Source of the DNA: Bradyrhizobium sp. AUGA SZCCT0176
GTDB lineage: Bacteria > Pseudomonadota > Alphaproteobacteria > Rhizobiales > Xanthobacteraceae
Direction of reading: 5' to 3'
Assembly (NCBI RefSeq): GCF_018130145.1
Contig: NZ_JAFCMB010000012.1
Coordinates: 124,001-188,000 of the forward strand
DNA length: 64,000 nt
Shown: piece after piece, positions 60,823 through 64,000 of the stretch
Layout of the letters: the number at the start of each line of letters is the position of its first letter
Numbering within the stretch: position 1 is the stretch's first letter
Program-made: the position numbers and the translations under genes
Notes under the pieces: generated by a model
What the model was told of the DNA's origin: nothing
The model's input: the letters and a program-made list of their open reading frames with translations, nothing else
The model's database searches: none

Positions 60823-62080
60823 TGCTAGCCTCCCCCTTCTCGTCGATGCGCCAGCTTGCGATGGCGTTGTAGTGGTAGACCCCACGCAAGCCGCGCTCGT
60901 CGCCGAACTGCGCGCGCGTTGGCTGCATCATGCCCGTGTCGTCGGTGGCGCGACTCTGCAGCACGGCGGGACCGCCGTTCCATTGCCATGCTGCGCGGAA
61001 GCGCACCGGCGCCTTTGGCAGGATCGGGCCCTGCAAAGCAGCCGGCGCCCAGCTTCGTCCGCCGTCGGCCGACACGTCGACTTGTCGGATGCTGCCGTTG
61101 CCCGACCAAGCCTGCCCGGAAATCTCGTAAAATCCCGGTCCCCTCAGCGTGAGTCCCGGCGACGGACGCGTGATAACGGATTTCACTTCCATCGGGAATA
61201 CGAACTGCCAGGCCTTTTCATCCTTGAGCAGGATCGTGTATTTCGATGTTTCGTCTTTGGTCATCGCGGGGTCGGCAGTCAACTTGAGCCGGCGCAGCCA
61301 CTTCACGTTCATGTTGCCTTCGAACCCAGGCAGCAGCAACCGCACCGGATAGCCATTCGAAGGCCGCACTCGCTCGCCGTTCTGATAGAGACAGAGCAGC
61401 GCATCATCCATCGCCTTGGCGAGTGGGATGCTGCGGCTCATGGCGGCAGCATCTGCGCCCTCGGCGATCACCCAGCGCGCCTGAGGTTCGATGCCAGCTT
61501 CATCGAGCAACGTGGAGAGCCGCACGCCGGTCCATTCCGAGCAACCCAGCAGGCCGTGAATAGCCGCCACATTGAGCGGCTGCGCCTGAGGCGCGTTGAG
61601 CGCCTGGCTGTTGCCGCCACACTCGATGAAGGCGATGCGCGATTGCATCGGATAGCGCGACAGCGCTTCGACCGTAAACACAAGCGGGCGCTTCACAAGT
61701 CCATGGATCACCAGTCGGTGTTGATCGGGATCGATTTCTGGGACGCCGGAATGGCTACGCTCGAAATGCAGCCCGGATGGCGTGATCATTCCTTCGAGCA
61801 TATGCAGCGGCGTGCGTGACGCGCCGACACCGGCCGGGTTGGGGGGCGGCGGAAAGACTTTGATGACCTTGCTCTCGAACGGTGAAGGCTGGCCGTAGCC
61901 CCCAAATCCCGGACCCGGCACCTTCATCCATGGCTGCACCGTAAGCGGTTCTGCCGATCCGCGGGACAGGCCCGCGCTGGTCGCACCGGCAACGAGCGCG
62001 CCTTCAAGAAAGATGCGGCGGCTTAGAATTCCATTGCCCGCCGCCGGATCGCCTGGTTCGGGATGAGTTTTTCCAACCAT
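60809..62080 (-). CDS. soxC: sulfite dehydrogenase, SoxC/SorA-type molybdopterin enzyme
   Basis: A 423-residue sulfite-oxidase-family protein exported by Tat (SRRIFLEG at residues 20-27). The Mo-binding Cys is C154 in FIECGGNS. The oxidoreductase-molybdopterin domain (about 75-280) is followed by the Mo-co dimerisation domain (about 290-420). Several SoxC-like blocks (RSHSGVPEIDPDQHRLVIHG) favour this name over SorA. No other sox genes are in the window, so it probably oxidises free sulfite with the following cytochrome. The symbol is given by resemblance. Confidence 0.9.
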   Translation of the reverse strand: MVGKTHPEPGDPAAGNGILSRRIFLEGALVAGATSAGLSRGSAEPLTVQPWMKVPGPGFGGYGQPSPFESKVIKVFPPPPNPAGVGASRTPLHMLEGMITPSGLHFERSHSGVPEIDPDQHRLVIHGLVKRPLVFTVEALSRYPMQSRIAFIECGGNSQALNAPQAQPLNVAAIHGLLGCSEWTGVRLSTLLDEAGIEPQARWVIAEGADAAAMSRSIPLAKAMDDALLCLYQNGERVRPSNGYPVRLLLPGFEGNMNVKWLRRLKLTADPAMTKDETSKYTILLKDEKAWQFVFPMEVKSVITRPSPGLTLRGPGFYEISGQAWSGNGSIRQVDVSADGGRSWAPAALQGPILPKAPVRFRAAWQWNGGPAVLQSRATDDTGMMQPTRAQFGDERGLRGVYHYNAIASWRIDEKGEASNVYV

Positions 62081-62359
62081 GAGCAGCCCTCCCTCGTTGC
62101 GGTCAAATTAAGCATTTCGCCTGCCCATGCGCACGGCGAATGCTCGGTGATAACCAGCAAAAAAAAGATGGTCGGTTTTATTGAGCGTGCGATGCCCGCC
62201 GACGGCATTCCCCGGTGCCAATCGTCTCGAAGACGGAGACGTCGGCCCGTCCCGTCTCGAAAAACAGCTTTAAAGAAGATTACAGGATCCCACGCCCATC
62301 CAAAAGACCTTCATATTGGCTACGATGTCGCACAAACAATGCAGTCAAAGCCAATGGTC

Positions 62360-62475
62360 CCATGTCCGTGATGGGTCATTCGCGTCGGTTTTAGCCGGAC
62401 CACGGCACTTCCGGTCTACCCCGGTGAACGGACATTCTCAGGATAGGCAGGCATGTCTCAAAGGTGCCAATAGGC
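62360..62475. repeat. dispersed repeat, copy 11
   Basis: Reads CATGTCCGTGATGGGTCATT, GCGTCGGTTTTAGCCGGACC, GGTGAACGGACATTCTCAGG and GGCATGTCTCAAAGGTGCCA. Nearly the same as copy 6. It lies upstream of the sulfite dehydrogenase and upstream of the Sel1 gene. Confidence 0.78.
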
Positions 62476-62646
62476 GACATGCTTGCAAAGGCACGGATCC
62501 GGGCTAATGCGCAATGGTCGTTCGTTTGTGTCCGCAAGGGGCCCTCGGCGGTGAACCTTTCGCGGGCGGCCCGCGACAAACAAGCCGCCATCGTCGCGAC
62601 GGCGGCGCGTGCCGCGCCGATCGCGCGACGCCAATTGAGGTTTCCC

Positions 62647-63351
62647 ATGCCGATCGTCCGAATCCTCTTGGTCCTTCTCGCGCTCGCTTCGCCGCTGTCG
62701 ATGGCGGGAGGCGCTGTTGCGGGGCCGTTTGAGGATGCGCAGGCGGCGCATAGCAGACGCGACTACGCAACCGCGCTACGGCTCTGGCGTCCGCTGGCCG
62801 ACCAAGGCAATGCCGAGGCGCAGTACGCACTCGGGTTCATGTACGACGGCGGCCAAGGTGTGCCGAAAAATTACGCTAGGGCTGCAAAGTGGTGGCGCCT
62901 CGCAGCCGATCAAGGCCATACCTTCGCCCAGTACAACCTGGGGACCTTGTACGACAACGGCAATGGGGTGCCTCAGAACAAAGCTGAAGCATTGAAGTGG
63001 TATCACCTTGCCGCCGAGCGCGGTAACGATGGTGCGCAGTTCAACGTCGGGGTCCTGCATTTCGCGGGCGTGGCCGTGTCCGAGAACCGGATCGAGGCTG
63101 CGAAGTGGTTTCGCCGCGCTGCAGACCAAGGTCATATTGGAGCGCAGGTATACCTTGGCCTCTGTTACGCTACGGGACTAGGCGTGCCGCAAGACAATAT
63201 TCAAGCATACATGTGGCTCAGTTTGGCGGCTGCGCGAAGTGACCAAGATGCGATCAGCAATCGAAATCGCGTCGCGCAGCAGATGACCCCGGCACAGATC
63301 GCCGAAGCGCAGAAGCTGGCGGTTGAGTGGAAGTCGAAACCGGAACGGTAG
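62647..63351 (+). CDS. exported Sel1-repeat protein
   Basis: A 234-residue protein with a signal peptide (MPIVRILLVLLALASPLSMA...VAG) and about five Sel1 repeats (AQYALGFMYDGGQGVPKNYA, AQYNLGTLYDNGNGVPQNKA, AQFNVGVLHFAGVAVSENRI, AQVYLGLCYATGLGVPQDNI). Sel1 proteins act as scaffolds in envelope signalling and complex assembly. TTGAGG lies 5-6 nt before ATG 62647. It is flanked by repeat copies 11 and 12. Confidence 0.9.
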   Translation: MPIVRILLVLLALASPLSMAGGAVAGPFEDAQAAHSRRDYATALRLWRPLADQGNAEAQYALGFMYDGGQGVPKNYARAAKWWRLAADQGHTFAQYNLGTLYDNGNGVPQNKAEALKWYHLAAERGNDGAQFNVGVLHFAGVAVSENRIEAAKWFRRAADQGHIGAQVYLGLCYATGLGVPQDNIQAYMWLSLAAARSDQDAISNRNRVAQQMTPAQIAEAQKLAVEWKSKPER

Positions 63352-63374
63352 TATTCCCGTGCGTCGCGGAAGCA

Positions 63375-63482
63375 ATGTCTGCTGTGGGTCATTTGCGGAA
63401 GTTGACGTCCGGGTCGGCGACTTCCGATCTTCCCCTAACAACGGACTTCACTCGTCAGATCCGCTACTTCTGAAAAGTGCCA
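63375..63482. repeat. dispersed repeat, copy 12
   Basis: Reads AATGTCTGCTGTGGGTCATT, GGGTCGGCGACTTCCGATCT, AACAACGGACTTCACTCG and TCTGAAAAGTGCCAGG. It starts 24 bp after the Sel1 stop. Confidence 0.65.
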
Positions 63483-63489
63483 GGACACC

Positions 63490-63690
63490 GAGTCGAGGGT
63501 TCGCGCGCCGGTCGCCGGCAACGGTTTGAAATAACCCTCTGACCATCGTAGCCGGGCGGCAGGATGAGGTATTTCCCGCCCTCGTAGGGATAGACCTTGG
63601 TGAACTTTCTAATCGCATCGGCCACGGGCTTCGGATCGTTGTTCTCCAGGAACGAGCGGCCGAACCATATGACGAGGTTGGTCCGGGCGC
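63490..63690 (-). pseudogene. DUF1254-type protein remnant
   Basis: On the minus strand TNLVIWFGRSFLENNDPKPV, ADAIRKFTKVYPYEGG and KYLILPPGYDGQ, pieces of a DUF1254/DUF1214 outer-envelope protein. In intact relatives the ILPPGYDG block comes before the RTN-F-RSFL block, so their order here is swapped. No start or stop belongs to it. Confidence 0.55.
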
Positions 63691-63697
63691 GGGTCCT

Positions 63698-64000
63698 ATG
63701 TCAAAACTTCGAGAAACAATGGGGCCCATCGTTTGCGCGGTGCTCTGCTTAAACATCCCGGTTGCTCAAGCCGGTCCCTGCAGCGAAGACATTGCTCAAT
63801 TCGAAGCGGCCATACGCCAGTCCGCGGGAAATCCGAACGCGGGATTGACAGCGCCACAGTCGGTTGGCGATCAACTTGATCGACAGCCAACATCCGATTC
63901 TTTGAAACAAGCCCAGGAGCGCTTGCAATCAAAATTCTCAGCGACATTGGCCCGCGCCAAACGGTTTGATGCTAAGGGTGATCGCACAGGCTGCATTCGC
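63698..64000 (+). CDS. exported hypothetical protein, 5' part (partial)
   Basis: A frame open to the right edge (101 codons). Signal peptide (MSKLRETMGPIVCAVLCLNI..., cleavage after QAG) then a helical part (CSEDIAQFEAAIRQSAGN, SLKQAQERLQSKFSATLA). A hypothetical family known from Bradyrhizobium; function unknown. Confidence 0.65.
   Translation, partial: MSKLRETMGPIVCAVLCLNIPVAQAGPCSEDIAQFEAAIRQSAGNPNAGLTAPQSVGDQLDRQPTSDSLKQAQERLQSKFSATLARAKRFDAKGDRTGCIR

Noticed and set aside
60635..61819. 394-codon plus-strand ORF opposite the sulfite dehydrogenase and cytochrome
   Set aside because: Antisense to genes with clear cofactor motifs and signal peptides.

Overview
The window looks like a chromosomal segment of a Bradyrhizobium-type alphaproteobacterium (order Hyphomicrobiales). 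The basis is high GC, an acdS/acdR pair, many orphan ABC substrate-binding genes, a dispersed 'TGTCCG...CGGACA' repeat and many tiny conserved proteins typical of that lineage. This assignment is by recognition; no search was run.

1-12.9 kb is ordinary, dense chromosome. It holds the tail of a HAD-like hydrolase, a MoxR ATPase with its CoxE-like VWA partner, RecQ, ACC deaminase divergent from its Lrp-type regulator, a secreted trypsin-like protease, a Bug/TctC-type solute-binding protein, two MFS transporters and an MBL-fold hydrolase. From about 13 to 22 kb the sequence becomes accessory. It has a serine-tRNA-like 3' end, a large serine recombinase, an acyltransferase/SGNH-hydrolase/methyltransferase cluster (the methyltransferase carries an in-frame TAG), a truncated P4-type integrase fused to a truncated glycosylase-like gene, and an unrecognised pair made of a HExxH metallopeptidase and a companion protein.

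22-45 kb mixes stand-alone genes with decayed ones. There are two class III nucleotide cyclases (one 1068 residues with zinc ribbons, AAA and helical repeats), an SDR, a TPR protein, an RlpA-like protein, an NhaD/ArsB-type permease, MAPEG and a run of small hypothetical genes, several of them under 60 residues. 45-58 kb carries a P450, a patatin/GntP pair, a phasin, a pyrophosphate-type phosphofructokinase and many frameshifted remnants. 58-64 kb has a vanadium-haloperoxidase-like phosphatase, a SoxC-like sulfite dehydrogenase with a cytochrome c, a Sel1 protein and the start of a secreted protein.

The strongest unexplained structure is a family of dispersed repeats with inverted TGTCCG/CGGACA ends. 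About a dozen copies occur between 25.6 and 63.5 kb. All three intact orphan substrate-binding genes (32.7, 46.8, 53.3 kb) lie between two copies, and at least two of three 3'-end remnants of such genes sit beside a copy. Two halves of what may be one amidohydrolase gene also lie at opposite ends of a 22-kb stretch in permuted order (C-half at 29.4 kb, N-half at 51.7 kb), which would fit integration of a circular molecule.
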